DNA of 64,000 nt from Shewanella pneumatophori (GCF_023283895.1 NZ_JAKILB010000003.1:248001-312000); one strand, 5' to 3'; shown: positions 8,752 to 18,876, counted from the first letter of the stretch. A program made the numbers and translations. The notes: generated by a model not told the origin, from the sequence alone.

Positions 8752-9978
8752 TCACTTACACTCAGATACTTTTGCCAAGCCTTTTTCGCTTAAGCTCTCA
8801 ATTTGCTCTTGTGAGTAACCAATATCTTCCAAGATTGCAGCGGTATCCATGCCATGCTTTGGCATACCTCGCCAAATTTGACCTGGGTTATTCTTAAACT
8901 TAGGCATCACGTTCGGACCTCTGTAGGTCTTACCGTCAATGTTCTTCCATTCAGTAATAGATTCACGCGCAATATATTGTGGATTGCTATCTAATTCAGG
9001 AATAGTCAACACTTTTGCACAAGCAACATTTAGCTCAGCGAACCTTGCCAATACTTCCTCAATGCTCTTTTGCGCTAAGTACTCGTCTAATGCATCTTCT
9101 ATCTGGTAACCGAATGGACACTCAATACGGTGGATAAGCTGCGTACCTTGAGGCACCTCCTCGCCACCATATAAATGCATGATATTCATATCCTTGAACA
9201 TCTCTTCGATCTGCATACCGCCAACAAGCTCCATAACGATATAGCCATCATTACACTTATATAGGCCGCAACCTGCATAGTAAGGATCTTTACCCTTCGT
9301 CATACGGGGGCAGACTTCGCCGCCATTAAAGTGATCCATCATGAAGTATTGCCCCATTCGCAGCATCACTTCATACATTGCAACGTCGATACTTTCACCC
9401 ACACCAGTTTCACGTACACGGTATAAAGCCGCTAGCGCTGAAGTTGTTGCTGTCATACCTGAGAAGTAATCCGCCGTGTATGGGAAGGCAGGCATTGGCT
9501 GGTCAATATCGCCGTTTTGGATCAGGTATCCACTGAATGCTTGAGCAATTGTGTTGTAAGCTGGCAAGTTTGTGTATTCATCAGTACCGTACTGACCAAA
9601 ACCCGACAAGTGAGCGATTACTAACTTTTTGTTTTGCTCCCATAGAACTTCATCAGTAATACCACGACGCGCAAACGCGGGACCTTTGCTCGCCTCAATA
9701 AAGATATCTGTGGTTTCCATTAACTTAAGAAATGCATCTCGGCCTTCATCTTTAAAGATGTTAAGTGATAATGCATGAAGGTTACGACGCGATAGTTCAG
9801 GGTAATTAGGCTGTACGCGGATAGTGTCAGCATAAGCAACGTTTTCAATCCAAATAACTTCTGCGCCCCACTCAGCTAGCATTTGTGCCGCAAATGGACC
9901 CGCAATTTCAATACCAGAAAACACCACTCTTAAACCAGCAAGAGGACCAAACGCAGGTGTGGACAATTTATTTGACAT
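8752..9978 (-). CDS. caiB: CaiB, L-carnitine/gamma-butyrobetaine CoA-transferase
   Basis: A 408-residue class III (CaiB/BaiF, Frc family) CoA-transferase. It moves CoA between gamma-butyrobetainyl-CoA and carnitine or crotonobetaine, so that one CoA activation can support many turnovers. The sequence follows E. coli CaiB throughout ([49 protein letters not shown]). The catalytic aspartate is Asp170 in [10 protein letters not shown], equivalent to E. coli Asp169. I placed the start at ATG 9978, not the in-frame ATG at 9987, because an AGAGA purine stretch is well spaced only for the former and the length then matches the family. A 231-bp gap with a hairpin separates it from caiA. Confidence 0.96.
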   Translation of the reverse strand: MSNKLSTPAFGPLAGLRVVFSGIEIAGPFAAQMLAEWGAEVIWIENVAYADTIRVQPNYPELSRRNLHALSLNIFKDEGRDAFLKLMETTDIFIEASKGPAFARRGITDEVLWEQNKKLVIAHLSGFGQYGTDEYTNLPAYNTIAQAFSGYLIQNGDIDQPMPAFPYTADYFSGMTATTSALAALYRVRETGVGESIDVAMYEVMLRMGQYFMMDHFNGGEVCPRMTKGKDPYYAGCGLYKCNDGYIVMELVGGMQIEEMFKDMNIMHLYGGEEVPQGTQLIHRIECPFGYQIEDALDEYLAQKSIEEVLARFAELNVACAKVLTIPELDSNPQYIARESITEWKNIDGKTYRGPNVMPKFKNNPGQIWRGMPKHGMDTAAILEDIGYSQEQIESLSEKGLAKVSECK

Positions 9979-10162
9979 AATACCCATCTCTCTAAATATT
10001 CGAATAAAATCTCATCACGGCTCTATGCCGAGACAATAGTCATAATTGGGATTTACCAAGCATTACTGCAGTGAAAAGCAGGCGTTGGGATTCGAGTAGC
10101 AGTGTCGATCTGCTTAAAATTAAAAATAAGCGCTCAAATCCCACGCTAAATACTGCCCAGAC

Positions 10163-10187
10163 TAAGTGCTCACTAACTCAGCACTTA
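10163..10187 (-). other. Intercistronic hairpin between caiA and caiB
   Basis: TAAGTGCT / AGCACTTA arms with a 9-base loop stand in the unusually long 231-bp gap (9979-10209) inside the operon. No T tract follows. This gap could also hold an internal promoter for caiBCD, but no convincing -35/-10 pair was identified. Confidence 0.45.
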
Positions 10188-10209
10188 ATCTGTTAATCAC
10201 CACGGTTAA

Positions 10210-11346
10210 TTAGCGATAGCGTTTTAAAACTTCTCGACCTAAGGTCAGGATCTGCATTTCATCTGAGCCACCAGAAACACGGTCAACTCGGATATCGCGC
10301 CACATACGACTAATACGGTGTTCACCTGCAATCGCATAACCACCAAGCACTTGCATCGCAGAGTCAATCACTTCAAAGCCCGCATTCGCACAATAGAACT
10401 TACACATTGCCGAGTCACCAGAAGTCATTGTGCCGTTATCACACTTCCAAGCCGCTTCATAAACCATGTTTTTCATGCTGTTAAGCTTGATAGCCATGTG
10501 AGCAAACTTGTCTTGGATTAACTGGAAACGACCAATCGCTTCGCCAAATTGAACACGTTGGTTAGCGTATTTAGCCGCATCTTCAAATGCACAGTACGCT
10601 GCACCATAGTTAGTTAGCGCCACTAAGAAACGTTCTGAATCGAACTCCTCTTTAACGCGCATAAAACCGTTACCTTCAATACCGAAAATATCTGACTCTT
10701 CTAACTCAAACTCATCGAATTGAAGCTCACAACAGCTATCCATTTTTAGGCCTAACTTTGGTAACTTACTCATCTTGATGCCAGGCTTTGACATATCGAC
10801 AAACCACTCACTGAAGATTGGTGTTTCAGAGTCTGCATCTTTAGCCATAACCACAATGTACGGTGCACCTGCAGCACTGGTAATGAAGCACTTGCTACCC
10901 GTTAAATACACCTTGCCATCGCGGCGCTTATAAGTGGTTAGTAAACTGCCCACATCAGAGCCAGCACTTGGTTCAGTGATCGCCGAGTTCCACATTTGCT
11001 TACCTGTACCACGTAGCGCCATGATCTTATCAATCTGCTCAGGACTACCATGTCTTAGCATCGTGCTAATCCCAGGTAGTTGATACAAGACGTAGGTCGG
11101 TGCACCTAAACGGCCTAGCTCTTCCCAGATCACAGCAAGCGTGACCATGCCTTCGTTGAATCCGCCATGTTCTTCTGGCAACAACAAGCTATCGATGCCC
11201 ATCTCGGCAAGTTCTTTCACAAAACGCTCTGGATATTGGCTATTTTCATCACATTCTGCGAAATAGTTTTCCCAGTTTTCTTTAGCCATTAAGTCGCGGA
11301 TACCTGCTACAAAAAGCTCTTGTTCGTCGGTTAATTTAAAATCCAT
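10210..11346 (-). CDS. caiA: CaiA, crotonobetainyl-CoA reductase
   Basis: A 378-residue flavoprotein of the acyl-CoA dehydrogenase family, working as a reductase that converts crotonobetainyl-CoA to gamma-butyrobetainyl-CoA. In E. coli it takes electrons from the FixAB electron-transfer flavoprotein. Family blocks are [20 protein letters not shown] at the N-terminus, the flavin-contacting [14 protein letters not shown], and the C-terminal [19 protein letters not shown] with [11 protein letters not shown]. Length is within two residues of the E. coli enzyme. It follows caiT by 41 bp. Residue-level assignment of the catalytic base was not attempted. Confidence 0.96.
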   Translation of the reverse strand: MDFKLTDEQELFVAGIRDLMAKENWENYFAECDENSQYPERFVKELAEMGIDSLLLPEEHGGFNEGMVTLAVIWEELGRLGAPTYVLYQLPGISTMLRHGSPEQIDKIMALRGTGKQMWNSAITEPSAGSDVGSLLTTYKRRDGKVYLTGSKCFITSAAGAPYIVVMAKDADSETPIFSEWFVDMSKPGIKMSKLPKLGLKMDSCCELQFDEFELEESDIFGIEGNGFMRVKEEFDSERFLVALTNYGAAYCAFEDAAKYANQRVQFGEAIGRFQLIQDKFAHMAIKLNSMKNMVYEAAWKCDNGTMTSGDSAMCKFYCANAGFEVIDSAMQVLGGYAIAGEHRISRMWRDIRVDRVSGGSDEMQILTLGREVLKRYR

Positions 11347-11387
11347 TATTTATTCCTCTAAATTTCAACTGTGGATCCCAGGTGTGG

Positions 11388-12944
11388 CTAAGCCTCTTCA
11401 CCGACAGGTTTCCAATTATTTTTACGAGCATCTTTTAAGAAAGAGATGATAATCATGATGTTAACTATGATGAGCGGCGCACCACCGGCGATAATTGCCG
11501 TTTGCAGCGGCTTCAAACCACCAAGCGATAAAAGTACGATACCGATAACACCTACAAGCACAGACCAACCAACACGAACCCAAACTGGTGGTTCGTTATC
11601 GGCGTCAGCACCTTTACAGGTAGACATAGCCAAGGTGTAAGAACAGGCGTTAACTAAAGTCACTGTCGCAAGGAAACATAGAATGAAGAATCCCCACATT
11701 GTGATCGTGCTGAAAGGTAATGCTGCCCATGTTTCGATAATCGCTCTCGCCGCACCATATTGCTCAATCAGCTGTGGCATATTGACAAGGTTTTCGTTCA
11801 TCAAGCTCATAGTGTTACTACCTAGAATGGTCCATAGGAACCAGGTAGAAGCAGTTAAACCAGCCACCATAGTCAAACAAAGTTCACGTACAGTGCGGCC
11901 GCGGGAAATTTTAGCTAAGAAGATACACATTTGGATGCCGTACACTACCCACCAAGCCCAGTAGAACACAGTCCAGTCTTGTGGGAAGCTTCCTTCACTT
12001 ACTGATGCTGTATAGAACAACATACGAGGAAGTAGCTCTAGCATTACGCCAATAGAGTCAGTGAAATAATTGATAGTGAAGCTGGTTGCACCAATTAGGA
12101 ACACCCAAACCAACATAATGATGCTCAAGTAACTACGTAGGTCACTCGCGATTTTGACACCTTTAGTTAGACCAAATGCAACGCAGATAGCATTAAATAT
12201 AATCCATGCCGAGATGATTATGGTATCAACTTCAGGGGTACGTGGAATACCGAATAGCCATTGAATACATTCAGTTACTAGCGGAGTTGCCAAACCTAAA
12301 CTGGTACCCATAGCAAGAATTAGTGCAACAACATAAACGTTATCGATAAAGATACCGATGAAACCTTTGTGATGTTTACCCAATACAGGTTCTAATGTGC
12401 CACTTGGGCGGACAACATCCATTTTCTTTACAAAAAGGAAGTAACCAAGTGCCACAGTAAAGAAGCCGTAACCCATCCAAGGTAAAGGACCCCAATGGAA
12501 CAAACTGTACGCAAGCCCTAACTCTTTAGCCTGAACAGATAATGGCTCAAGGTCGAAAGGTGGATAAGTTACATAGTAGTAAACTTCCAGAGAGCCCCAA
12601 AACAACACCGCGGCCGAGGTACAAGAAGCAAACATCAGGAAGATCCAACTTCCTGTACTAAACTCAGGTTTTTCCTGACCTAAACGGTTGTTAGAATATG
12701 GGCCCCATGTCAACCAAGCCCAGCCAGCTCCCATGAAAATCATATACCATTCAAATGCCCAACCCCATGTATGGGTCAAGTAATGAAATACTTCTTGAAT
12801 CGCAACATTCGCCGCATCTAAGTCCCTTACTGTAAAGTAAGAAAGCAATACAACGGCGATTAATGAAGGAAAAAAGATAATCGGATCAATAGTGACCTTT
12901 CTCTTTCCTGCTTTGGCATCTACATCCATCGTTTTATTGTTCAT
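11388..12944 (-). CDS. caiT: CaiT, L-carnitine/gamma-butyrobetaine antiporter (BCCT family)
   Basis: A 518-residue inner-membrane transporter of the betaine/carnitine/choline family with about twelve membrane helices. It matches E. coli CaiT along its length, including the tryptophan box [13 protein letters not shown] that binds the trimethylammonium group and the segment [14 protein letters not shown]. The arginine in SDLRSY aligns with E. coli CaiT Arg262, which replaces the sodium ion of other BCCT carriers, so sodium-independent exchange is expected. The N-terminal tail is somewhat longer than in E. coli. It is the first gene of the minus-strand operon, facing the 922-bp control region shared with fixA. 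Confidence 0.96.
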   Translation of the reverse strand: MNNKTMDVDAKAGKRKVTIDPIIFFPSLIAVVLLSYFTVRDLDAANVAIQEVFHYLTHTWGWAFEWYMIFMGAGWAWLTWGPYSNNRLGQEKPEFSTGSWIFLMFASCTSAAVLFWGSLEVYYYVTYPPFDLEPLSVQAKELGLAYSLFHWGPLPWMGYGFFTVALGYFLFVKKMDVVRPSGTLEPVLGKHHKGFIGIFIDNVYVVALILAMGTSLGLATPLVTECIQWLFGIPRTPEVDTIIISAWIIFNAICVAFGLTKGVKIASDLRSYLSIIMLVWVFLIGATSFTINYFTDSIGVMLELLPRMLFYTASVSEGSFPQDWTVFYWAWWVVYGIQMCIFLAKISRGRTVRELCLTMVAGLTASTWFLWTILGSNTMSLMNENLVNMPQLIEQYGAARAIIETWAALPFSTITMWGFFILCFLATVTLVNACSYTLAMSTCKGADADNEPPVWVRVGWSVLVGVIGIVLLSLGGLKPLQTAIIAGGAPLIIVNIMIIISFLKDARKNNWKPVGEEA

Positions 12945-13184
12945 ATTAATACTTCTCCCTCTCTATTCTAAGAGGATAATAGTTAAAGTTTTAAACTGAG
13001 TATTTACCTAATTATTTTATTACCTAGAAATAAAAGTCGAAAAACAAATATAACCAAGCATTTTAATCAATCACCAAACAACAATTTTAATTACTTATAA
13101 AAGAGGACACATACAAGCAATTAATAAATTTAAATTAGCCCGCTGATTTGCGTAAGAATCATGCCAGCCAGAATTCCGCTATAC

Positions 13185-13200
13185 AGTGATCGTTATCACG
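13185..13200. promoter_or_regulatory. CRP-like site, caiT-proximal
   Basis: AGTGATCGTTATCACG has the CRP core GTGA-N6-TCAC with perfect symmetry in the inner four bases on each side. Its centre lies about 248 bp upstream of the caiT start. Confidence 0.6.
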
Positions 13201-13452
13201 TTCATTTGAAATAGAAACTTAACGGCTTAGAATTGGCTAAAAACAAGTAAGAAAAAATAAAATCTAATTTATAAAAACTAGAAAGGCCTTATCAACAGAC
13301 GCTAACACGCAAACAAAATCAACAACCGAAAATAAAAAATAAAACCACAAAATCAAAAGCTTAATCATCGCCCGCTTAATGTATAACACTAATTTAGAGT
13401 ACTTTTAAACAATAGGTGAATTTTATAAATACGCTAAAAAACCCTGAAAACT

Positions 13453-13480
13453 GTAATTCTAATAAGCGTATTAGAATTAC
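13453..13480. promoter_or_regulatory. 28-bp palindrome, candidate operator
   Basis: Two perfect 12-bp arms (GTAATTCTAATA and its reverse complement) flank the 4-base centre AGCG. The inner part CTAATA-AGCG-TATTAG uses the same half-site word as the neighbouring dyads. An operator is favoured over a terminator because no T tract follows and no gene ends nearby. Confidence 0.55.
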
Positions 13481-13503
13481 TTAACAGGTATATTTAAGCT
13501 CTA

Positions 13504-13627
13504 CTAATGAGCTTATTAGCCTAAGTAAAAAGACCATTAGCCTACCTAATAACTGTATTAAAAAATCTAAAAAATAAACTTTCAAGGGCATATTAGTGAA
13601 ACTAATAGAGCTGTTAGAAAGACTAAC
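13504..13627. promoter_or_regulatory. Array of ATTAG/CTAAT dyads, candidate LysR-type operators
   Basis: Four dyads: CTAAT-N6-ATTAG at 13504-13519, ATTAG-N5-CTAAT at 13536-13550, TATTAG-N5-CTAATA at 13591-13607 and GTTAG-N5-CTAAC at 13613-13627. The last three fit the T-N11-A pattern of LysR-type sites. The centres of the last two are 21 bp apart, two helical turns, as expected for adjacent dimers of one tetrameric regulator. The array lies 240-363 bp upstream of fixA. The regulator is not known from sequence; the LysR gene at 2483-3379 is the natural candidate. Confidence 0.5.
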
Positions 13628-13644
13628 TCTACGCCATCTATAAG

Positions 13645-13660
13645 TGTGACGAACATAACA
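13645..13660. promoter_or_regulatory. CRP-like site, fixA-proximal
   Basis: TGTGA-CGAACA-TAACA matches the CRP consensus TGTGA-N6-TCACA with one mismatch. It sits just downstream of the last ATTAG/CTAAT-type dyad and about 214 bp upstream of fixA. Confidence 0.5.
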
Positions 13661-13866
13661 TTAGCGTGTTAATTTATCGCCATATAATTGGTTCAACTTA
13701 GAATGGTTACCAAGAAGAAAAGTTAAAAAACCTCTTCTGAAATTTAATACTTTTAAGCGTTATTAATTTAAAACCCATTTTAACAATACCAAAACTAATA
13801 ATTAGTTATGACATTCAAATTCTTATATTAGGTTTCTAAATACTTCGTATTTTAACGGGAGAAATA

Positions 13867-14640
13867 ATGAAAATTATTACGTGTTATAAGTTAGTACCTG
13901 AAGAGCAAGATATCTCAATCGCCGCTGATGGTAGCTTAGATACCAATAAAGCCTCACCTAAAATTAATCCATTCGATCTCTGTGCAGTAGAAGCTGGCGT
14001 ACAACTTAAAAGCCTTTTAGGCGACTGTAGTATCACTGCAATGAGTATTGGTGGTAAGGCGTTAGAAAACCCTAAATCACGAAAGGATATTCTTTCCCGT
14101 GGCCCAGATGACTTAACAGTTGTTGTAGACGAGAAATTTGAACACCTGTTACCACATCAGACAGCACGTGTATTGATGGCCGCAGCACAAAAAAGTGGTT
14201 TTGATTTAATCATCTGTGGTGATGGTTCTGGAGATTTATATGCTCAACAGGTTGGCTTACAGTTAGGTGAACTACTAGGCATCGCCAATATTAATGCTGT
14301 CAGTAAGATTATCGCCGCAGAGCCAGGCAAGATTACAGTTGAGCGCTCATTAGATGATGAAGTAGAAGTATTAGAAATTTCACTACCTGCCGTAATTTCT
14401 GTATCTGCAGATATTAATGAACCCACTATCCCATCGATGAAAACGATTCTAGCGGCAGCTAAAAAACCAGTCACGAGTTTAGGTGCCACAGACCTAGAAC
14501 TACCAGAGTTTCCAGCATTAGTTGAACTCACCTCTGTTATCGCACCAAAACAGAAAGCTCGCCAAAATTTAATCATAGAAGGCGATGATGAGCAGCAGTT
14601 AGCCGAATTCGCAGAACACTTACGTAAAGCACTTAACTAA
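13867..14640 (+). CDS. fixA: FixA, electron-transfer flavoprotein beta subunit
   Basis: A 257-residue ETF beta-subunit homologue, one residue longer than E. coli FixA. It begins [18 protein letters not shown], close to the family start, and carries the nucleotide-binding fold segments around [17 protein letters not shown] and the conserved [21 protein letters not shown]. With FixB it forms the flavoprotein that delivers electrons to CaiA. A purine-rich GGGAGAAATA stretch precedes the ATG. It is the first gene of the plus-strand fixABCX operon, divergent from caiT, and its expression is probably set by the shared control region. Confidence 0.96.
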   Translation: MKIITCYKLVPEEQDISIAADGSLDTNKASPKINPFDLCAVEAGVQLKSLLGDCSITAMSIGGKALENPKSRKDILSRGPDDLTVVVDEKFEHLLPHQTARVLMAAAQKSGFDLIICGDGSGDLYAQQVGLQLGELLGIANINAVSKIIAAEPGKITVERSLDDEVEVLEISLPAVISVSADINEPTIPSMKTILAAAKKPVTSLGATDLELPEFPALVELTSVIAPKQKARQNLIIEGDDEQQLAEFAEHLRKALN

Positions 14641-14653
14641 TTAAGGATAAATG

Positions 14654-15595
14654 ATGAGCAAACTATCTAATATTTGGGTATTTAGCGATATCGCTTCCCG
14701 TTTACCTGAAATGATCGCAGCTGGTGCTGCACTAGGTGAAAAAGTATCTGCATTTATTATTGGCGCAGAATCTGAAATTACAGCCGCTTACACATTAGGC
14801 GCAACACACGTGTATTACTTAGGTGAAAAAGATAGTCAAAAGATTACTGAAGACTATAGCCATACGATTGCACAAGTTATTGCTGAATATAGCGAAAGTA
14901 GCTTAGTCCTACTAGCTCCTACTAAACGCGGCAAAGCCATTGCTAGTAAATTAGGCGTGCAATTACAAGCTGGTGTTGTTAACGATGTAACCGAAATCAA
15001 CGTTGAAAACGGTGTATACGCTAAGCATATGGCCTACGGCGGTTTAGCTATTGCTGAAGAAAAAATCAATAGCAAAGTAGCAATTATAACGTTGAGCAGC
15101 GGCGTATATGAAGCATTGCCAGCAGATTCTAGTCGCACAGGTGAAGCTGTAAACGTAGCTTTTATTGAGCCAGCAACAAGTATTACATGTATTGAGCGCC
15201 GAGCTAAGCAAGGTGAAAGCGTTGACTTGGGCAAAGCTAAACGCGTTATAGGTGTAGGTAGTGGTATTGGTAGTCAAGAAAACCTACAAGTCGCTAATGA
15301 ACTAGCTGCACTTATAGGAGCCGAACTAGGTTGTTCTCGACCTATCGCTGAAACTGAAAAATGGATGGAACGCGAGCGCTACATCGGTGTATCTGGCGTA
15401 ATGCTAAAACCAGAAATTTATTTAGCATTAGGTATTTCTGGTCAAATCCAACATATGGTTGGTGCTCTAGGTTCTCAGACAATTTTGGCTGTAAACAAAG
15501 ATAAAAATGCGCCAATTTTCCAATATGCGGATTACGGTATTGTTGGTGATATCAACAAAGTCATGCCAGCACTTATTAGCGCTTTAAAAGCTTAA
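14654..15595 (+). CDS. fixB: FixB, electron-transfer flavoprotein alpha subunit
   Basis: A 313-residue ETF alpha subunit, the same length as E. coli FixB when started at the second of two adjacent ATG codons (14654). The AAGGA Shine-Dalgarno is better spaced for 14654 than for 14651, and MSKLSNIWVFSD then aligns with the E. coli N-terminus. The C-terminal FAD-binding domain is intact: VGSGIGSQENLQVANELA, LGCSRPIAETEKWM, GISGQIQHMVG and NKDKNAPIFQYADYGIVGD. It pairs with FixA, 13 bp upstream, to feed CaiA. No anomaly seen. Confidence 0.96.
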   Translation: MSKLSNIWVFSDIASRLPEMIAAGAALGEKVSAFIIGAESEITAAYTLGATHVYYLGEKDSQKITEDYSHTIAQVIAEYSESSLVLLAPTKRGKAIASKLGVQLQAGVVNDVTEINVENGVYAKHMAYGGLAIAEEKINSKVAIITLSSGVYEALPADSSRTGEAVNVAFIEPATSITCIERRAKQGESVDLGKAKRVIGVGSGIGSQENLQVANELAALIGAELGCSRPIAETEKWMERERYIGVSGVMLKPEIYLALGISGQIQHMVGALGSQTILAVNKDKNAPIFQYADYGIVGDINKVMPALISALKA

Positions 15596-15683
15596 CTGAA
15601 AAACAATTTATATCGTTATTTCAATCGCCTCCCGCTTTAAATTAGAGAGGCGACTAGCCAAATATATGTAGAGAGTGACGAGT

Positions 15684-16973
15684 ATGTCAGAAGAATCATT
15701 TGACGCGATCATCGTAGGAGCGGGGCTTGCAGGCAGTGTTGCTGCATATGTTCTTGCGAAAGAAGGCGCAGACGTTCTAGTTATTGAACGCGGCAACTAT
15801 GCTGGTAGCAAGAATATGACTGGAGGCCGTTTATATAGCCACAGTTTAGAAAGAATTATCCCTGGTTTTGCTAAAGAAGCGCCAATAGAAAGAAAGGTAA
15901 CTAAAGAAAAAGTGACCTTTCTAACCGACGATACTGGCGTCACTCTCGATTACCACAACGGTCGAGAGCAAACTGCAATTGAAGAATCTTACACCCTATT
16001 AAGAGGCGACTTTGATCAGTGGTTAATGGGTAAAGCTGAAGAAGTTGGCGCTCAATTTATCAGTGGTATTCGGGTTGATGAAATCTTAGTCCAAGATGGC
16101 AAAGTCATCGGCGTGAAAGCTGATGGTGATGAGCTAACAGCCAAATCAGTGATTTTAGCTGAAGGCGTTAATCCAGTTCTTGGAGAGCAACTAGGAATGG
16201 TTAAACGTGTTAAATCTGATGCTATGGCTGTTGGAGCAAAGGAGTTAATAGAGCTACCAGAACAAGTTATTCGAGATCGTTTTAACCTTAATGACGATGA
16301 AGGTTGTGCTTGGTTATTTGCAGGCTCTCCCGCCAATGGCTTAATGGGAGGAGGCTTCATTTATACTAACAAAAGCTCAGTTTCATTAGGCATCGTTTGT
16401 GGTTTACATGATATTGGAAGTTCAAATAAAACTGTACCGCAAATGCTTGAAGACTTTAAAAACCACACCATGATTAAACCTCTTATCGAAGGTGGCAAGT
16501 TGATTGAATATTCAGGTCATGTAGTACCTGAAGCTGGTATTCATATGGTGCCGAAACTGGTTGATGATGGCGTATTAATTACCGGTGATGCTGCAGGCTT
16601 TTGCTTGAATATCGGCTACACAGTCCGCGGCATGGATCTAGCTATCGCTTCGGGTGAAGCTGCAGCAAAAGCTGTACTTGCTGCGCGCGAGAAAAATGAT
16701 TTCAGTGCCCAAGGTTTGTCTTCTTATCAAACATTATTAGAAGATAGTTTCATCATGAAAGATCTTAACTTGTACAAAGAGTTACCTAAGTTCATGGAGA
16801 ACCCACGCATTTTTAATCAATACCCTAAAATGGTTGCTGACATCATGCAAAGTATGTTCACTGTGGATGGCAGTCCATCTCAGCCTATTAGAAAAACTCT
16901 CATGAAGCACTGTAAAGAAGTCGGCTACATGAATCTAATAAAAGATGGGTTTAAAGGAGTCACTTCAATATGA
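15684..16973 (+). CDS. fixC: FixC, ETF:quinone-oxidoreductase-like flavoprotein
   Basis: A 429-residue FAD-dependent, membrane-associated oxidoreductase of the ETF-QO/FixC family. The Rossmann motif is DAIIVGAGLAGSVAAYVLA near the N-terminus, followed by ERGNYAGSKNMTGGRLY, and the second FAD motif is GVLITGDAAGFCLNIGYTVRG. With FixX it passes electrons from a donor pool to the FixAB flavoprotein. I prefer ATG 15684 to the GTG at 15675 because the protein then starts MSEESFDAI like E. coli FixC. The stop overlaps the fixX start by 4 bp, suggesting translational coupling. Confidence 0.96.
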   Translation: MSEESFDAIIVGAGLAGSVAAYVLAKEGADVLVIERGNYAGSKNMTGGRLYSHSLERIIPGFAKEAPIERKVTKEKVTFLTDDTGVTLDYHNGREQTAIEESYTLLRGDFDQWLMGKAEEVGAQFISGIRVDEILVQDGKVIGVKADGDELTAKSVILAEGVNPVLGEQLGMVKRVKSDAMAVGAKELIELPEQVIRDRFNLNDDEGCAWLFAGSPANGLMGGGFIYTNKSSVSLGIVCGLHDIGSSNKTVPQMLEDFKNHTMIKPLIEGGKLIEYSGHVVPEAGIHMVPKLVDDGVLITGDAAGFCLNIGYTVRGMDLAIASGEAAAKAVLAAREKNDFSAQGLSSYQTLLEDSFIMKDLNLYKELPKFMENPRIFNQYPKMVADIMQSMFTVDGSPSQPIRKTLMKHCKEVGYMNLIKDGFKGVTSI

Positions 16974-17257
16974 ATAAAGTAGTTAATGTCGATGTAAAAC
17001 TTGGAGCTAACAAGTTTCATGTGGATGAGGGGCATGCGCACATTATCCTAAAAGATAACCCTGACCTAAATGAATATCGTAAACTTGTTAATGCTTGTCC
17101 TGCAGGGCTTTATAAATTAGAAGATGACGGAACAATAAGATTCGATTCAGCGGGATGCTTAGAATGTGGTACATGTAAATTTCTCTGCGGTGAAACCATT
17201 TTAGAAAAGTGGGAATACCCTAGAGGTACATTCGGCATAGAATATCGCTACGGATAA
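16970..17257 (+). CDS. fixX: FixX, ferredoxin-like protein
   Basis: A 95-residue ferredoxin-like protein, the same length as E. coli FixX. It has an early Cys in NACPAGLY and the cluster CLECGTCKFLC, giving C-x2-C-x2-C, then a further Cys three residues on that E. coli FixX lacks. The end PRGTFGIEYRYG is typical. It would carry an iron-sulfur cluster and work with FixC in electron transfer to FixAB and CaiA. It overlaps fixC by 4 bp and is followed by a hairpin at 17284-17309. Confidence 0.95.
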   Translation: MNKVVNVDVKLGANKFHVDEGHAHIILKDNPDLNEYRKLVNACPAGLYKLEDDGTIRFDSAGCLECGTCKFLCGETILEKWEYPRGTFGIEYRYG

Positions 17258-17283
17258 AAAACATAATTAACTTAATATAATTT

Positions 17284-17309
17284 AGGGTTGGGATATATAT
17301 TCCGACCCT
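17284..17309 (+). terminator. Hairpin after fixX
   Basis: AGGGTTGG / CCGACCCT with one G-T pair and a 10-base AT loop. It is followed by TTAGTCGTATTT, so it is a weak intrinsic terminator. The 259-bp gap to the next gene suggests that gene also has its own promoter. Confidence 0.55.
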
Positions 17310-17516
17310 TTAGTCGTATTTAAAAAACATATATTTGTTGCTACTTCACAAATGTAAAACCTTTATTAAAAAATATAAAAAAACACCATTTAAGTCACCG
17401 TTTTAATAATTTTACCGAGTACTATTAAATTTAAGTTTATAAAACGTACAAAATGGAGCTGGCACCTCCATATAATAAATAAACCATAAGTCTCTAATAA
17501 TTTGGTGGTAATTCGT

Positions 17517-18869
17517 ATGAAACCAAGAACTAACTTTGATGATATGGAGTTTACTCCATTGCACAAAAAAATAATGCTTTGGGGTAGTGGTGGACCTTTT
17601 TTAGATGGGTATGTATTAGTAATAATTGGCCTAGCACTTCAACAACTAACACCTGCCCTAGAGTTAGATGCACAATGGATCGGATTAGTTGGAGCTGCTA
17701 CGTTAGCCGGGCTCTTTATCGGTACAGCATTATTCGGTTATGTAGCCGATATATTTGGCCGAAAATTGATGTTCATGATAGATATCATTGCTATCGCAGT
17801 ACTCTCCTTTGCAACCATGTTCATCTCCTCACCTATTGAACTAGTAGTTATGCGTTTTTTGATAGGTATTGTTATAGGTGCAGACTACCCTATTGCGACA
17901 TCAATGGTTGCCGAATTCTCACCAACTAAAAAGCGAGCCTATACAATGGGCTTTATTGCTGCAATGTGGTACGTCGGAGCTACAGCAGCAAACATGGTTG
18001 GCTACCTATTATACGATGTAGAAGACGGTTGGCGCTGGATGTTTGGCAGCGCATTAATTCCTTGTCTAATAATACTTCTTGGCAGATTTCATCTTCCAGA
18101 GTCACCAAGATGGCTGCTAAAAAAAGGTCGTATTAAAGAATGTAAAGAGACAATGGAAAAGTACTTTGGTCCTAATGTTGATATAGCACATGAATCTGCA
18201 GAGCAAACTAAATACAGTAAACTTTTCGAGCCAGTTTATTTAAAAAGAATTCTATTCATTGGCTTTATTTGGACCTGCCAAGTTATTCCAATGTTTGCCA
18301 TCTATACTTTTGGCCCACAAATTATCGAGCTCCTCGGCTTTACTGATGGCAAGGATGCAGCCTTAGGTAATATAGTGATCAGCCTCTTCTTCATGGCAGG
18401 CTGTATTCCGGCTATGTACTGGCTCAACTCTATAGGCCGCAGACCATTATTAATTGGCAGTTTTGGCATAATGACTGCTTCTCTAGCACTACTAGGGATA
18501 GTACCTGATCCTAGCATTTGGTTAATTATTGGCGCTTTTGCTACATATGCCTTCTTTTCTGGCGGTCCGGGAATATTACAATGGTTATATCCAAATGAAC
18601 TATTTCCAACAGAGATCCGCGCATCAGCCGTCGGTGCTGTAATGTCATTTAGTCGAATTGGTACCATTATTTCAACCTATGCACTACCGATTTTCATGGC
18701 GAATTATGGTATTTCTCCAACATTATTAGTGGGGGCAGCTATTTCATTATTTGGTTTAATTATCTCTGTATTTATGGCTCCAGAAACTAAAGGTTTAACT
18801 TTAGAGACAACAAGCTCAGCAGCATTCAAAAGTAAAGGTAAAGGTAAAGGTATAGCAACGAACACCTAA
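17517..18869 (+). CDS. yaaU: YaaU-like MFS transporter
   Basis: A 450-residue major facilitator superfamily transporter of the sugar-porter-like branch with about twelve membrane helices. It matches E. coli YaaU, the gene next to fixX in E. coli, across the whole length: MKPRTNFDDMEF, LLWGSGGPFLDGYVL (here IMLWGSGGPFLDGYVL), MRFLIGIVIGADYPIATSM, FHLPESPRWLLKKGR, and GGPGILQWLYPNELFPTEIRAS. I chose ATG 17517 over an upstream in-frame codon at 17502 because it matches the YaaU N-terminus. The substrate is not established. The conserved location next to fixX argues for uptake or export of a carnitine-related compound or pathway product, which is inference. The C-terminus is a Lys/Gly repeat (SKGKGKGI). 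Confidence 0.93.
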   Translation: MKPRTNFDDMEFTPLHKKIMLWGSGGPFLDGYVLVIIGLALQQLTPALELDAQWIGLVGAATLAGLFIGTALFGYVADIFGRKLMFMIDIIAIAVLSFATMFISSPIELVVMRFLIGIVIGADYPIATSMVAEFSPTKKRAYTMGFIAAMWYVGATAANMVGYLLYDVEDGWRWMFGSALIPCLIILLGRFHLPESPRWLLKKGRIKECKETMEKYFGPNVDIAHESAEQTKYSKLFEPVYLKRILFIGFIWTCQVIPMFAIYTFGPQIIELLGFTDGKDAALGNIVISLFFMAGCIPAMYWLNSIGRRPLLIGSFGIMTASLALLGIVPDPSIWLIIGAFATYAFFSGGPGILQWLYPNELFPTEIRASAVGAVMSFSRIGTIISTYALPIFMANYGISPTLLVGAAISLFGLIISVFMAPETKGLTLETTSSAAFKSKGKGKGIATNT

Positions 18870-18876
18870 TAAAGAC

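Larger units (their letters stand above)
12945..13866. promoter_or_regulatory. Divergent caiT-fixA control region
   Basis: A 922-bp gene-free, strongly AT-rich stretch between the two divergent operons of the carnitine island. It contains CRP-like sites at 13185-13200 and 13645-13660, one long perfect palindrome at 13453-13480 and a series of ATTAG/CTAAT dyads at 13504-13627. No open frame of credible coding character was seen. The E. coli intergenic cai/fix region is likewise the control centre, bound by CRP and CaiF. Here CaiF is missing, so the dyads probably serve another regulator. Exact -35/-10 hexamers were not assigned because the AT-rich background gives many weak matches. Confidence 0.8.
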
